From Solicola gregarius (GTDB lineage: Bacteria; Actinomycetota; Actinomycetes; Propionibacteriales; Nocardioidaceae), in assembly GCF_025790165.1 (NCBI RefSeq), contig NZ_CP094970.1, positions 1,612,001-1,676,000 of the forward strand: DNA of 64,000 nucleotides, in the 5' to 3' direction. This document shows, piece after piece, positions 1-9,622 of the stretch (its first letter is position 1; each line of letters begins with the position of its first letter). The position numbers and the translations under genes are program-made. The notes beneath the pieces were generated by a model. That model had not been told where the DNA came from. It saw only the letters and a program-made list of their open reading frames with translations, and did no database searches.

Positions 1-994
1 CGAGCAGGTCGACGAACGCCTCGGTGGCCTGCTTCGCCGGCTGGGTCGTACGCTCGCCGGTGTCGACGTCGGTGACTCCCTCATCGGCCCACAGAGCGCT
101 GACGGGAGTCGTCACATCCGTGGTGATGTAGCTGTCTTCCCAACGTGGGTTGACGTCCGGTCCCTTGAACAGACTGTCGTCGAAAGAGACCTCTGCCTGC
201 TTCACGCCGTCCTGCTTCAACGCCTTCGCGGTCTGGTCGGCGAGATCGGCGAGTGTCGCGGGCTGCGGGTAGACGTCATCGGAGTCCTTCGGCGGCTTCG
301 TCGCCAACAGCGGGTCGCCTCCGCCCACGAGGGTCAGCCGCGCGGTCCTGCCGGCTCCCTGCGCGCGTACGACCGAGGTGGTGAATCGCGCGTCGCGGCC
401 GAGCGAGTCGAGCGCCGCGAGCGACGTGAAGTTCTTCAGCGTCGACGCCGGCATGTACGATCCCGAGCCGATCGTCACCGGCTTGCCCTGCTCGAGCGGC
501 GCAACGGCGACGCCCGTGTGCTTGCCGAACGTCCGGTCCTTGAACACCGCGCGTACCGACGCCTCGACCGCTCGACGGTCGAGCTGTCCGGGCGTCGCAT
601 CGTCGAGAACGGGCTGGGGCGTACGCGCGGCCGGGAAGTCGAGCTCCTCGGGTGGCTCGACGTCGAGCGCCGAGGCGTCGGAGTCGTCGAGCCAGCGATC
701 GAAACCGCCGAGCGCGTACGCGGCGATTCCGCCACCGACGACAAGGACGACGACGGTCAGGACGGCGACGTACCAGCGGATGCGGCCTAGGTCGTATTGG
801 TGGATCTCTCGTCGATCAGGGAGCGGGTCTCCGCGCCCGATCCGGCAAGGCGCGGGAGCGAAGTCGGAGTCGGTCCTCCTTCGAGCGACCCGTAACGCAG
901 CCAAGCGGGATGCGGAGCCACGCGAGCCGGCGCGGGATTCACCAATACGACCTAGGTCACATGCGCTCCCCCTGCGTGGCCCGTACCGTGTCAT
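1..994 (-). CDS. dacB: D-alanyl-D-alanine carboxypeptidase (PBP4/DacB family), C-terminus outside window
   Basis: Reading leftwards, the frame encodes a single membrane segment (Val/Leu-rich, starting near base 780) followed by an extracytoplasmic domain with the serine-peptidase nucleophile motif S-T-L-K in the context MPASTLKNFTS and the downstream LTLVGGGDPLL typical of PBP4-type enzymes. Such proteins trim or cleave peptidoglycan stem peptides outside the membrane. The gene runs off the left edge, so the later SxN and KTG motifs are not seen. The start is uncertain: the only in-frame ATG lies about 70 codons before the membrane segment and has no clear ribosome site; an in-frame TTG at 904 is an alternative. 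An AGGAGG lies at about 878-883 without a good start codon behind it. Family call is firm, start is not. Confidence 0.8.
   Translation of the reverse strand, partial: MTRYGPRRGSACDLGRIGESRAGSRGSASRLAALRVARRRTDSDFAPAPCRIGRGDPLPDRREIHQYDLGRIRWYVAVLTVVVLVVGGGIAAYALGGFDRWLDDSDASALDVEPPEELDFPAARTPQPVLDDATPGQLDRRAVEASVRAVFKDRTFGKHTGVAVAPLEQGKPVTIGSGSYMPASTLKNFTSLAALDSLGRDARFTTSVVRAQGAGRTARLTLVGGGDPLLATKPPKDSDDVYPQPATLADLADQTAKALKQDGVKQAEVSFDDSLFKGPDVNPRWEDSYITTDVTTPVSALWADEGVTDVDTGERTTQPAKQATEAFVDLL
786..956. repeat. Near-perfect 21-bp inverted repeat between dacB and ppa
   Basis: The arms 786-806 and 936-956 match as reverse complements at 20 of 21 positions, with 17 consecutive identical bases (CCTAGGTCGTATTGGTG in the left arm) and about 129 bases between them. 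The right arm lies about 100 bp upstream of ppa and the left arm next to the dacB membrane-segment codons. The arms contain the palindrome CCTAGG. Likely a pair of binding sites for one regulator or the trace of a local duplication; function unknown. Confidence 0.7.
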
Positions 995-1056
995 GTGCGC
1001 GACAATATCGGGAGTCACCCAACGCGCCGTAGCGCGTGCTGTTATCCGGAGGAACC

Positions 1057-1548
1057 GTGCAATTCGACGTCACTGTGGAGATCCCCAAGGGCAACCGCAA
1101 CAAGTACGAAGTCGACCACACGACGCACCGGATCCGGCTCGACCGCACGCTGTTCACGGCCACGCAGTACCCCGCGGACTACGGGTTCATCGAGTACACC
1201 CTGGGCCTCGACGGTGACCCGCTGGACGCGCTGGTGCTGCTGTCGGAGCCGACCTTCCCGGGTTGCGTGATCGGGTGCCGCGCGATCGGGATGTTCCGGA
1301 TGACCGACGAGGCCGGCGGCGACGACAAGGTGCTGTGCGTACCGGCCGCCGACCCGCGCCAGGAGCATCTGCGCGACATCCACCACGTGCCGGAGTTCGA
1401 CCGGCTCGAGATCCAGCACTTCTTCGAGGTCTACAAGGACCTCGAGCCGGGCAAGTCGGTCGAGGGCGCGACCTGGGTGGGGCGCACGGAGGCCGAGGCC
1501 GAGATCGAGTCGAGCCGCAAGCGGTACGAGGACAACGGCGGCTACTGA
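1057..1548 (+). CDS. ppa: Inorganic pyrophosphatase
   Basis: A 163-residue family I soluble pyrophosphatase that hydrolyses pyrophosphate to phosphate in the cytoplasm and pulls biosynthetic reactions forward. The protein opens with the actinobacterial pattern [12 protein letters not shown] and contains the metal-binding signature [10 protein letters not shown] near residues 55-64 and the conserved YPADYGF. The GTG start is chosen because GGAGGA lies 4 bases upstream and it gives the standard N-terminus; an in-frame ATG-like start 21 bases earlier would add an unconserved heptapeptide. Its 3' end overlaps the convergent gluQ gene by 7 bases. Confidence 0.96.
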   Translation: MQFDVTVEIPKGNRNKYEVDHTTHRIRLDRTLFTATQYPADYGFIEYTLGLDGDPLDALVLLSEPTFPGCVIGCRAIGMFRMTDEAGGDDKVLCVPAADPRQEHLRDIHHVPEFDRLEIQHFFEVYKDLEPGKSVEGATWVGRTEAEAEIESSRKRYEDNGGY

Positions 1549-2462
1549 GCCGCGTTCGCCGACGCCGCTGCGGTCACGACCCACGGCTCCGTCGGCAACC
1601 GCGCCGCATCGAACTCGTCGAGCAGCTCGACCGGCGTACGTCCCTGCATCCCGAGCGACCGCGCCATCCGTGCGAGCGCGTCTCGCGGCTTGACCCCAAG
1701 CCTGGCCAGATCCGTGAGGGTGATGCTGCCGTCGCGCTTGGCGAGGCGCTCGCCCTGCGCGTTCACCGCGAGGGGCACGTGCGCGTACGTCGGAGCCGGC
1801 AGCCCCAGCAGCGAGGCGAGGTACGCCTGCCGCGGCGCGGAGCTGAGCAGGTCGTCGCCGCGTACCACCTGGTCGATGCCCTGATCGGCATCGTCGACCA
1901 CGACCGCGAGGTTGTACGCGGCCACACCGTCGTTGCGAACCAGCGACAGGTCGTCGACCACACCCTCGTACGACCCGTGCAGCACGTCGCGCACGGTGAA
2001 CCCGTCGGTGTCGCTGCGGAGCCGGATCGCCGCCGGGCGTTCGGCGCGGCGGCGCGCCAGTTCGGCGGCGCTCAGATCTCGGCAGGTCCCGGGATAAGCA
2101 CCCGGCGGCGCATGCGGCGCCGAGGGCGCCTCCCGGATCTCGCGCCGGCTGCAGAAGCACTCGTACGTACGCCCCGCCTCACGCAGCCGGCGTACCGCGT
2201 CCGCGTAGAGCGCGGCGCGCTCGGACTGCCGGACGACCGCCCCGTCCCAGTCGATCCCGATCGCCTCCAGGTCGGCCAGCTGTTGCGCGGCGGCGCCGGG
2301 ACGTACCCGATCGAGGTCCTCGACCCGCAGCAGGAACCGTCGGTCGGTCGAACGCGCGAACAGCCAGGCCAGCAGCGCCGTACGCAGGCTGCCGAGGTGC
2401 AGGTCACCCGACGGGCTCGGCGCGAACCGGCCGGACCCAGGTGGCGGGGTGCTGGTGGTCAT
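1542..2462 (-). CDS. gluQ: Glutamyl-Q tRNA(Asp) synthetase
   Basis: A 306-residue truncated glutamyl-tRNA synthetase paralogue that charges glutamate onto queuosine in the anticodon of tRNA-Asp. The N-terminus [15 protein letters not shown] (residues 11-25) carries the class I HIGH-type motif, the zinc-site cysteines follow in ECFCS...YPGTC, and KRDGSIT replaces the KMSKS loop. The length and absence of an anticodon-binding domain fit GluQ-RS rather than GltX. The ATG directly before the conserved N-terminus is used. The start is 4 bases past the stop of the upstream CHAD gene, so the two are probably co-transcribed. Confidence 0.93.
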   Translation of the reverse strand: MTTSTPPPGSGRFAPSPSGDLHLGSLRTALLAWLFARSTDRRFLLRVEDLDRVRPGAAAQQLADLEAIGIDWDGAVVRQSERAALYADAVRRLREAGRTYECFCSRREIREAPSAPHAPPGAYPGTCRDLSAAELARRRAERPAAIRLRSDTDGFTVRDVLHGSYEGVVDDLSLVRNDGVAAYNLAVVVDDADQGIDQVVRGDDLLSSAPRQAYLASLLGLPAPTYAHVPLAVNAQGERLAKRDGSITLTDLARLGVKPRDALARMARSLGMQGRTPVELLDEFDAARLPTEPWVVTAAASANAAQ

Positions 2463-2466
2463 CGGC

Positions 2467-3357
2467 TCAGGGTACGAGCCAGCACCGCAACGGCTCGCGC
2501 TCGAAGTCGCGTTCGGCCGCCGGGAGCACTGCGAGCGCGTCGTCGGCCGCCGCCTGCTCGTGCGCGTACAGAAGGCCGTAGGTGAAGCCGCTCTCGCTCG
2601 CCGACTCTGCACTCGAAAGGAGATCGTCCAGCGCACGTTGGGCGTTGACGGCGTCGTTGTACGTGCCGAGGACGTCCTGCAGGCGTTCGAGTGACTCGAC
2701 GAGCCGGCCCGCATCGTCGCCGCCGAGGTCGCGGATCGCTTCGGCCGCGTAGCGGGCGCGCTTGCCCGCCTTGCGCGCATCGTGGAGTGCGGTCGTACGC
2801 GCCCCGCCGGGCGGTGCGACGGAGGCGGCCGCGAGACGGCGGTCGACACGTCGCACGGCCTGGTACGCGCATCCGCGCACCGCGTCACCCCCGACCCCGC
2901 CGGCCCGCGCCGGCCACCCGATCTCGCCGACCAAGGCGGGCAGTGCCGCGTACCGCGGATGGTCGAGGGCCGCGATCGCCCTGCCGTGCGCCGATCGCGC
3001 TTGCGCCGCGAAGGTCTCGCCGATCCGATCTGCGACCGGACCGATCACGAGCCCCGGAGGTAGGGACGCCAGGGATGCCCGTAGCCGTACCCCCGTTACT
3101 TCGGCGTCGCGAGCCGGGGCGAGCCGCCCCGCGAACCAACGCAGCTCGCGGGCCAGCCGGTCGGCCGCTCCGACATCGACGTACGTCCGGAACGTGTGCG
3201 ATGTGGCGCGCAGTCGGCGACAGGCGACTCGCAGCCGGTGGACGGCGTCCGGCTCGTCGTCCCGCACGCTGTCGGCGAGCTCGGTGATCACTCGGAGCTG
3301 CGCATGCGCGTACTCCTCGACCGCCCGCCACGGGTCGTCACCGCGGGAGGGACCCAT
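2467..3357 (-). CDS. CHAD domain-containing protein
   Basis: A 296-residue CHAD protein. The conserved His and basic helices are visible in DAVHRLRVACRRLRATSHTFR near residues 40-60 and again in ALHDARKAGKRARYAAEAI in the second half, matching the two helical repeats of the family. CHAD domains are known to bind inorganic polyphosphate and can localise to polyP granules; whether this one does is inference. No CYTH triphosphatase domain is fused to it. The ATG has GGAGGG 5 bases upstream. It sits between the NlpC/P60 gene and gluQ with very short gaps. Confidence 0.88.
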   Translation of the reverse strand: MGPSRGDDPWRAVEEYAHAQLRVITELADSVRDDEPDAVHRLRVACRRLRATSHTFRTYVDVGAADRLARELRWFAGRLAPARDAEVTGVRLRASLASLPPGLVIGPVADRIGETFAAQARSAHGRAIAALDHPRYAALPALVGEIGWPARAGGVGGDAVRGCAYQAVRRVDRRLAAASVAPPGGARTTALHDARKAGKRARYAAEAIRDLGGDDAGRLVESLERLQDVLGTYNDAVNAQRALDDLLSSAESASESGFTYGLLYAHEQAAADDALAVLPAAERDFEREPLRCWLVP

Positions 3358-3388
3358 TCGCTCCCTCCGCGCTCGGCGACCCGCCGGC

Positions 3389-4906
3389 TCAGACCCGGCC
3401 GGCCAGATCGGGAAGGATCCAGTAGTACATCGAGACGATCTCGACACTACGCCCGGGCCGAGGCGCCTGGATCATCATGCCGTTACCGAGGTACAGCGCG
3501 ACGTGGTAGATCGAGCTCGGGCCACCGTTGCTCCAGAACAGCAGGTCACCCCGGCGGATCGAGCTCATCGACACCGGAGTCGTCGCCTGGTACTGCGCGA
3601 CGCTCCAGTGCGGGAGCGACTTCCCGGCGGCGGCCCACGCCATCATCGTCAGGCCCGAGCAGTCCCAGGAGCTCGGCCCGGCCGCGCCATAGACGTACGG
3701 CTCGCCGAGCTGCGCCCGGGCGAACGCGATCGCCCTATTGACTCCCGTCGCCGGCGGTGTGTTGACCGGCGGGGTGTTCCCGTCGTTGTCCGGCGGGTCG
3801 TTGTCGGGCGGGTCGTCGGTACCGCCGTTGTTGTCCGGTGGATCGTCCGTGCCGCCGTTGTTGTCGGGCGGGTCGTCCGTGCCGCCGTTGTTGTCCGGCG
3901 GGTCGTCCGTGCCGCCGTTGTTATCGGGCGGGTCGTCCGTGCCACCGTTGTTATCGGGCGGGTCGTCCGTGCCACCGTTGTTATCGGGCGGATCCTCGAC
4001 GCCGTCGTCGGGAGGCGGAGTGGTGTCGTCGGGCGGTGTGTTCGAGTCGCCCTGCTGCTCCTCTTGCTGTTCTTCCTGCTGCTGCTGCTGCTCCTGCTGC
4101 TCCTGCTGGGCCTCCTCGAGCGCGTCCTGCTCTCGCTGCTCCTGCAGGTCGCGCTGACGCTCCCGTACGAGGGACTCGGAGACGCCCTGCGCGGTTGCGA
4201 GCTCCGCGATCAGCTCACCGCGCTTGGCGCGGATCGTGGCCTCGGCGTCCTGTGCGGATGCCACGGCGGCGTCGGCGGCGGCCTTCGCGTCGCGTGCCTG
4301 GTCGGCGAGGTCCTCGCGCCGGTCGACCGCCCGTGCCGACCGCTTCGCGAGCAGCTCGTACACCTGCTTGCGCGCGTCGTACTTCTGCAGGTCGGCCGAC
4401 AGCGCGTCGTCGATGCTGTGGTACCCGCTCGCCTGCTCGAGCAGCTCACGTGGGCCGTTCTCGTCGAGCAGCGCCGACAGGCTCTGCAGCGCGGTGTTTC
4501 GCGACGCGCTCGCCGCGAGGGCCGACGACATCCGCCCGATCGTGTGGTCGAGCTTGCGCTTCGCGTCCGCCGCAGCGTCGACCCGCCGACGCTCCTCGCG
4601 CCGCGACTGTTGCAGCTTGTAGACGGCGCCGTTGTACGCCTCGGCCAGCCGCCCCGCCTCGACACCGAGGTCGACGACCTTCTGCTCCGCGGCGGCGAGC
4701 TCGGCCTTGATACTCCCGACGTCGCTCGCGGCCTGCGCGGCATCCGCCTTGGCGGACTGGACCTCGGCACGCGTGGGGGTGTCGTCGTCGGCAGACGCCG
4801 TCGTGAGGGACGCGGCACACAACGCGCAGGTCGTGGCGGCCGCAAGAGCGAGCCGGATGCGTCGCGGGCGCGGAGTTCCGCGTCGCGAACGTGGCGATGG
4901 ACGCAC
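3389..4906 (-). CDS. Secreted NlpC/P60 peptidoglycan hydrolase with coiled coil and tandem-repeat linker
   Basis: A 505-residue exported hydrolase of RipA-like design. A basic start and hydrophobic stretch ending TTASADDD form a signal peptide. Residues about 45-260 are a charged, heptad-like coiled coil ending in a Gln/Glu-rich stretch. A linker of Pro/Asp/Asn/Gly decapeptides follows (about residues 300-375). The C-terminal NlpC/P60 domain has the catalytic Cys in WDCSGL and the His in YHVALYLG. It should cleave stem-peptide bonds during cell separation. The GTG start is chosen for the signal peptide and the AAAGGG 7 bases upstream. The coiled coil probably masks or positions the catalytic domain, as known for RipA. 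Confidence 0.92.
   Translation of the reverse strand: MRPSPRSRRGTPRPRRIRLALAAATTCALCAASLTTASADDDTPTRAEVQSAKADAAQAASDVGSIKAELAAAEQKVVDLGVEAGRLAEAYNGAVYKLQQSRREERRRVDAAADAKRKLDHTIGRMSSALAASASRNTALQSLSALLDENGPRELLEQASGYHSIDDALSADLQKYDARKQVYELLAKRSARAVDRREDLADQARDAKAAADAAVASAQDAEATIRAKRGELIAELATAQGVSESLVRERQRDLQEQREQDALEEAQQEQQEQQQQQEEQQEEQQGDSNTPPDDTTPPPDDGVEDPPDNNGGTDDPPDNNGGTDDPPDNNGGTDDPPDNNGGTDDPPDNNGGTDDPPDNNGGTDDPPDNDPPDNDGNTPPVNTPPATGVNRAIAFARAQLGEPYVYGAAGPSSWDCSGLTMMAWAAAGKSLPHWSVAQYQATTPVSMSSIRRGDLLFWSNGGPSSIYHVALYLGNGMMIQAPRPGRSVEIVSMYYWILPDLAGRV
3795..3994. repeat. 30-bp tandem repeat inside the NlpC/P60 gene
   Basis: Six copies of a 30-bp unit, in phase at 3825, 3855, 3885, 3915, 3945 and 3975, plus degenerate copies on the left side. 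Each unit encodes the decapeptide PPDNNGGTDD on the minus strand. Because the period is a multiple of three, copy-number change would alter linker length without breaking the frame. Confidence 0.95.
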
Positions 4907-5189
4907 GATGCAGCCCTTTCGGTAGGGACCGAGCCCCTTCCCCAGGACTCGGGCACAACCCCCACGTACGACCCGGGCATCTCCGAGACCGACCGCAGAG
5001 GCGCGTACCGATAGGCAACTTAGTCCCCATTCGCCCCAATGGGAACACCTTTCACACAATTAACTTGAATCACACGGCGTGTCGACTTGAGAATTACATT
5101 GATGTAGTTTTACTATTCGCGATTTCTCGCGCCCGCACATGACGCCGGCCCCGCCGCACCATTGCGACGGGGCCGTGTCACGGCGCTGC
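4907..5189. other. Intergenic region with AT-rich core upstream of the NlpC/P60 gene
   Basis: The segment 5040-5130 is markedly AT-richer than its surroundings and contains short symmetric elements (ACACGGCGTGT; ACATTGATGT). It probably holds the promoter and 5' leader of the wall hydrolase. I looked for the c-di-AMP (ydaO-type) riboswitch known before some actinobacterial wall-hydrolase genes but could not find its conserved blocks. No gene is evident. Confidence 0.5.
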
Positions 5190-6359
5190 TCAAGCGGTTG
5201 CGAGCACGCGCTCATCCCCCTGGGGGGTGCCGAGGATTCCCCGCCGGCGCAGCAACGGCATCACGCCCTCTGCGAACCAGTACGCCTCCTCGACCTGCGG
5301 ATAGCCCGACATGATGAACTCGTCGATGCCGAGATCGTGGTACTCGGCGATGCGCTCCGCCACCTCCTCGTGACTGCCGACCAGTGCGGTACCGGCGCCG
5401 GATCGGACCAACCCGACGCCGGCCCACAGGTTGGGGGCGATCTCGAGGTCGTGCGCCGAGGCGTACGACCGACCGCCGTGCAGCTCGCGCATCCTCTGCT
5501 GGCCAACGGATTCGCTGCGGGCGAGCACGGCCTGCGCCTTCTCGACATCGGCAGGATCGAGCCGGTCGAGCCACCCTTGCGCGTGTGCCCACGCCTGCTC
5601 GGCGGTGTCTCGCGACAGCGTGTGCAGCCGGATGCCGAACCGGAGCGTACGCCCCTGCGTCCGCGCAAGACCGCGCATCCACTCGATCTTCTGAGCCACG
5701 GCCTCGGTCCTCTCACCCCAGGTGAGATAGACGTCGGCATGGCGCGCGGCGACGGGGCCGGCCTCCGCGGACGACCCGCCGAAGTACACGCCTGGGACCG
5801 GGTCCGGCCTATCGCGCGTACCGGCCGCCTCGATGCGGTAGTGCTCGCCGGCGAAGTCGTACGGCGCGTTGCTCCAGGCGCCGCGTACGACACTCAGGAA
5901 CTCGTCGCAGCGGGCGTACCGCTCGGCCTTGTCGAGGTGGTCACCGAACCGCCGCTGCTCCTCCGCCTCGCCGCCGGTCACCACGTTGAGCAGCAGCCGC
6001 CCTCCGGAGATGCGCTGGAAGGTGCTCGCCATCTGGGCCGCAAGGGTCGGGCTCAGCAGCCCGGGTCGGAACGCGACGAGGAACTTCAGCCGCTCCGTCT
6101 CCCGGGACAGCGCCGCGGCCGTGACGAACGCGTCCTCGCAGGCGGTGCCCGTCGGCGTCAGGACGGCCTCGTAGCCGAGCGCATCGGTCGCCCGCGCGAC
6201 CTGTGCGAGGTAGTCGAACGTCGGCGGGCGGAACTGCGCCGCCGACTCGTGCCGGGTCTCACCAGCGCGCAGACCGTCGTGGCCGCCGCCGACGAGGGTC
6301 CGTCCGTCGCCGCTCGTCGGCAGGTACCAGTGAAACTTGATCGACATAGCCGTCATCAT
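5190..6359 (-). CDS. ssuD: LLM-class flavin-dependent alkanesulfonate monooxygenase (SsuD-like)
   Basis: A 389-residue TIM-barrel monooxygenase of the bacterial luciferase family, which uses FMNH2 and O2 to desulfonate alkanesulfonates in the cytoplasm. The N-terminus IKFHWYLPTSGDGR and the block FRPGLLSPTLAAQMASTFQ with RLLLNVVTGG are typical of SsuD rather than other luciferase-like proteins. No flavin reductase (SsuE) or SsuABC transporter is adjacent, so reduced flavin must come from elsewhere. Three closely spaced ATGs exist; the outermost is used. An AT-rich 80-bp gap upstream probably holds its own promoter. Confidence 0.85.
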   Translation of the reverse strand: MMTAMSIKFHWYLPTSGDGRTLVGGGHDGLRAGETRHESAAQFRPPTFDYLAQVARATDALGYEAVLTPTGTACEDAFVTAAALSRETERLKFLVAFRPGLLSPTLAAQMASTFQRISGGRLLLNVVTGGEAEEQRRFGDHLDKAERYARCDEFLSVVRGAWSNAPYDFAGEHYRIEAAGTRDRPDPVPGVYFGGSSAEAGPVAARHADVYLTWGERTEAVAQKIEWMRGLARTQGRTLRFGIRLHTLSRDTAEQAWAHAQGWLDRLDPADVEKAQAVLARSESVGQQRMRELHGGRSYASAHDLEIAPNLWAGVGLVRSGAGTALVGSHEEVAERIAEYHDLGIDEFIMSGYPQVEEAYWFAEGVMPLLRRRGILGTPQGDERVLATA

Positions 6360-6440
6360 GTCGCGGAACTGCGTATTAAATCAAGCAACTCACTCATATA
6401 TTCGCTGTGAGGTATCCCCGTGTTTGCCGCAGAGGCGCGA

Positions 6441-7439
6441 TCAGGAGTCGAACGCGTCCAGGATGCGCTGGGCGGCGAGGGCGGCGGTGAGGTCGCCGTC
6501 GCGTACCTGCTGCTCGGTCTTCGCCCGGATCGCCTGTACGTCGGGGTCTTGCTCGAGTCGGCCGAGCAGCCGGTCGTGCACCATCGACCAGGTCCAGTCG
6601 ACCGCCTGCTGGCGGCGCTTCCCGGCGAACTCGCCCGCTTCGGTGAGGATCCGGCGATGTTTCAGGACGGCATCCCAGAATGTGTCGAGCCCGCTCTCGT
6701 CGGGAGGGGTCGTCTCGAGCGCACTCGTGGTCAGTACGGGCGGGCGCCACAACGACTCGGGCGGGTGGATCAGCCGCATCGCGCCGGCGAGCTCGCGCGC
6801 CGCCTTCTCCGCATCGCGTACGTGTGGACCGTCGGCCTTGTTGACGGCGATGACGTCGGCGAGCTCGAGCACGCCACGTTTGATGCCTTGCAGCTGGTCA
6901 CCGGTACGCGCGAGCGTGAGGAAGCAGAAGCAGTCGACCATCTTGGAGACCGTGACCTCGGATTGCCCGACGCCGACCGTCTCGACCAGGATCACGTCGA
7001 AGCCCGCCGCCTCCAGCAGCACGATCGTCTCTCGGGTCGCCTTGGCGACGCCGCCGAGCGTGCCCGCGGTCGGCGACGGCCGAATGTAGGCGGCGGGGTT
7101 GGTCGCGAGGCGCGCCATGCGGGTCTTGTCGCCGAGGATCGAGCCGCCCGTACGCGTGGAAGACGGATCGACGGCGAGCACGGCGACCCGGTGGTCCCGC
7201 TCGGTCAGCCGGGTCCCGAGCGTGTCGATGAACGTCGACTTCCCGACACCGGGCACACCGGTGATGCCGATGCGATGACTTCCGCCGGCATTGTCGAGCA
7301 GGCGCAGCAACAGCTGCTGCGCAAAGTCATGGTCGTCGGCGCGCGACGACTCGACAAGCGTGATCGCGCGTGCCAGGTCGGCCCGCGAGTCCCGGCGTAC
7401 GGCGTCGGCCAGCGCGTCGACGTCGACCTGGCGCCGCAT
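6441..7439 (-). CDS. meaB: Methylmalonyl-CoA mutase-associated GTPase MeaB
   Basis: A 332-residue G3E-family GTPase that loads and protects the adenosylcobalamin cofactor of methylmalonyl-CoA mutase. The Walker A loop GVPGVGKST is at residues 61-69 and is followed by AVDPSSTRTGGSILGDKTRM and ETVGVGQSE, all standard for MeaB. Its ATG overlaps the mutB stop (ATGA), so it is translated together with the enzyme it serves. Confidence 0.95.
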   Translation of the reverse strand: MRRQVDVDALADAVRRDSRADLARAITLVESSRADDHDFAQQLLLRLLDNAGGSHRIGITGVPGVGKSTFIDTLGTRLTERDHRVAVLAVDPSSTRTGGSILGDKTRMARLATNPAAYIRPSPTAGTLGGVAKATRETIVLLEAAGFDVILVETVGVGQSEVTVSKMVDCFCFLTLARTGDQLQGIKRGVLELADVIAVNKADGPHVRDAEKAARELAGAMRLIHPPESLWRPPVLTTSALETTPPDESGLDTFWDAVLKHRRILTEAGEFAGKRRQQAVDWTWSMVHDRLLGRLEQDPDVQAIRAKTEQQVRDGDLTAALAAQRILDAFDS

Positions 7440-9622
7440 CAGCCCTCGTCGTCCTCGAGCGTGAGGTGGAGCTGGGCGGCGAGCGTACGCAGCAGGTCGG
7501 CCGCGGCGTCGGCGATCACCGTGCCGGGCGGGAAGATCGCCGTGGCCCCGGCTTCGTACAACGCATCGAAGTCGGCGGGCGGGATGACGCCGCCGACCAC
7601 GACCAGGATGTCGGAGCGGCCGACCTTCGCCAGCGCGTCGCGCAGCTCGGGAACGAGCGTCAGGTGACCCGCGGCGAGCGACGAGACGCCGATGATGTGT
7701 ACGTCGGCGTCTGCGGCCTGCTGTGCGACCTCCTCGGGCGTCTGGAACAACGGGCCTACGTCGACGTCGAAACCCAAGTCTGCAAAGGCGGTCGCGATGA
7801 CCTTCTGCCCACGGTCGTGTCCGTCCTGACCCATCTTGGCGACCAGGATGCGCGGTCGGCGGCCGTCCTCTCGAGCGAACGCCTCGACGAGTCGCATCGC
7901 CTCGGCGATGTTCGGCGACTTGCCGGCCTCGTCGCGGTACACACCGCTGATCGTACGGATCTGCGCGGAGTGCCGCCCGTACGCCTTCTCCAGCGCGTCC
8001 GAGATCTCACCGACGGTCGCCTTCGCCCGGGCCGCATCGATGCTGCGCGCGAGCAGGTTGTGCTCCGCGCCGGCGCCATCGGCACGTGCCGCCTCCGTCA
8101 ACGCATCGAGCGCGCGCCGGGTCTCGTCCTCGTCGCGCTCCTCCCGAAGCCGCCGCAGCTTGTCCAGCTGCTCGGCACGTACGCGCGCGTTGTCGACCTT
8201 GAGCACCTCGATGTCGTCGTCGCCTGCGGCGGAGTCGACCACGTACTTGTTCACACCGATCACCGGCTGGACCCCGGAGTCGATGCGCGCCTGCGTTCGC
8301 GCCGCGGCCTCTTCGATGCGCAGCTTGGGGATGCCCTCGTCGATCGCGCGGGTCATGCCGCCGGCGTCCTCGATCTCCTTGAGATGGGCGCGGGCGCGCA
8401 CGACCAGGTCGGAGGTGAGCTTCTCGACGTAGTACGAACCGCCCCACGGGTCGATCGGCCGCGTCGTACCCGACTCCTGCTGCAGCAACAACTGGGTGTT
8501 GCGGGCGATGCGCGCGGAGAAGTCCGTCGGCAGGGCGAGCGCCTCGTCGAGCGCGTTCGTGTGCAGCGACTGGGTGTGCCCCTGCGTCGCCGCCATCGCC
8601 TCGATGCACGTGCGTACGACGTTGTTGTAGACGTCCTGCGCGGTCAGCGACCAACCCGACGTCTGGCTGTGTGTACGCAGGCTGCGCGACTTCGGGTTGG
8701 TCGGCTCGAACTGCTCGACCAGCTCGCTCCACAGCAGCCGCCCCGCACGCAGCTTGGCGACCTCCATGAAGAAGTTCATGCCGATCGCCCAGAAGAAGCT
8801 CAACCGTGGGGCGAACGAGTCGATCGTCATTCCCGCGTCGAGGCCCGCCCGGATGTACTCGACACCGTCGGCCAGCGTGTACGCGAGCTCGAGATCGGCC
8901 GTCGCACCGGCCTCCTGGATGTGATAGCCGGAGATCGAGATGGAGTTGAACCGCGGCATCCGCTCGCTGGTGAACGCGAAGATGTCGGAGATGATCCGCA
9001 TCGACGGCGCCGGCGGGTAGATGTAGGTGTTGCGGACCATGAACTCCTTGAGGATGTCGTTCTGGATGGTCCCGGCGAGCTGTTCGGGCTTGACGCCCTG
9101 CTCCTCCGCTGCGACGACGTACAGCGCGAGCACCGGCAGCACGGCGCCATTCATCGTCATCGAAACCGACACGTTCGACAGGTCGATGTGGTCGAACAGC
9201 TGCCGCATGTCGTAGATCGAGTCGATCGCGACACCAGCCATACCGACATCGCCCGCGACCCGTGGATGGTCGGAGTCGTACCCGCGGTGCGTCGCGAGGT
9301 CGAAGGCGACCGACAGCCCCTTCTGCCCGGCCGCGAGGTTGCGCCGGTAGAACGCGTTCGACTCGGCCGCGGTGGAGAATCCTGCGTACTGCCGGATCGT
9401 CCACGGCTGGTTGACGTACATCGTCGGGTACGGCCCGCGCAGGTACGGCGCCGCGCCCGGCATCGTGTCGAGCGGATGGTTCGCACCGGAGCGGTCGGTG
9501 TCGGTGTAGACGGGCAGGATGTCGATGCCTTCGGGCGTCGTCCACGCGTCGGCTGAGGGCCGAGAACCAGCAGTGGTTGGCGTTTCGCCATCGAGGGGTA
9601 CGTCGGCGAAGCTGCGGATCAT
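7439..9622 (-). CDS. mutB: Methylmalonyl-CoA mutase, large (catalytic) subunit
   Basis: A 727-residue adenosylcobalamin-dependent mutase that interconverts methylmalonyl-CoA and succinyl-CoA. The barrel domain shows [21 protein letters not shown] and the substrate-binding block around [10 protein letters not shown]. The C-terminal cobalamin domain has the D-x-H-x-x-G motif in MGQDGHDRG, whose His replaces the dimethylbenzimidazole ligand. The length fits the family. The ATG chosen overlaps the mutA stop by ATGA; a longer open frame upstream is only the antisense read-through of mutA. The riboswitch-controlled cobalamin operon 23 kb away may supply its cofactor. Confidence 0.97.
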   Translation of the reverse strand: MIRSFADVPLDGETPTTAGSRPSADAWTTPEGIDILPVYTDTDRSGANHPLDTMPGAAPYLRGPYPTMYVNQPWTIRQYAGFSTAAESNAFYRRNLAAGQKGLSVAFDLATHRGYDSDHPRVAGDVGMAGVAIDSIYDMRQLFDHIDLSNVSVSMTMNGAVLPVLALYVVAAEEQGVKPEQLAGTIQNDILKEFMVRNTYIYPPAPSMRIISDIFAFTSERMPRFNSISISGYHIQEAGATADLELAYTLADGVEYIRAGLDAGMTIDSFAPRLSFFWAIGMNFFMEVAKLRAGRLLWSELVEQFEPTNPKSRSLRTHSQTSGWSLTAQDVYNNVVRTCIEAMAATQGHTQSLHTNALDEALALPTDFSARIARNTQLLLQQESGTTRPIDPWGGSYYVEKLTSDLVVRARAHLKEIEDAGGMTRAIDEGIPKLRIEEAAARTQARIDSGVQPVIGVNKYVVDSAAGDDDIEVLKVDNARVRAEQLDKLRRLREERDEDETRRALDALTEAARADGAGAEHNLLARSIDAARAKATVGEISDALEKAYGRHSAQIRTISGVYRDEAGKSPNIAEAMRLVEAFAREDGRRPRILVAKMGQDGHDRGQKVIATAFADLGFDVDVGPLFQTPEEVAQQAADADVHIIGVSSLAAGHLTLVPELRDALAKVGRSDILVVVGGVIPPADFDALYEAGATAIFPPGTVIADAAADLLRTLAAQLHLTLEDDEG

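Noticed and set aside
3795-3994. Regular 30-bp repeats as a possible CRISPR array
   Set aside because: The units are contiguous without spacers and are translated as a decapeptide repeat in the wall hydrolase.
2762-5014. Long plus-strand reading frame of 750 codons
   Set aside because: It lies antisense to the CHAD and NlpC/P60 genes, which have clear domains, signal peptide and ribosome sites; its translation is Arg/Val-rich low complexity with no domain.
4907-5189. Possible c-di-AMP riboswitch before the NlpC/P60 gene
   Set aside because: The conserved ydaO-type blocks are not seen; only an AT-rich leader.
7370-9556. Plus-strand reading frame of 728 codons opposite mutB/meaB
   Set aside because: Shadow of methylmalonyl-CoA mutase, whose motifs are unmistakable on the other strand.
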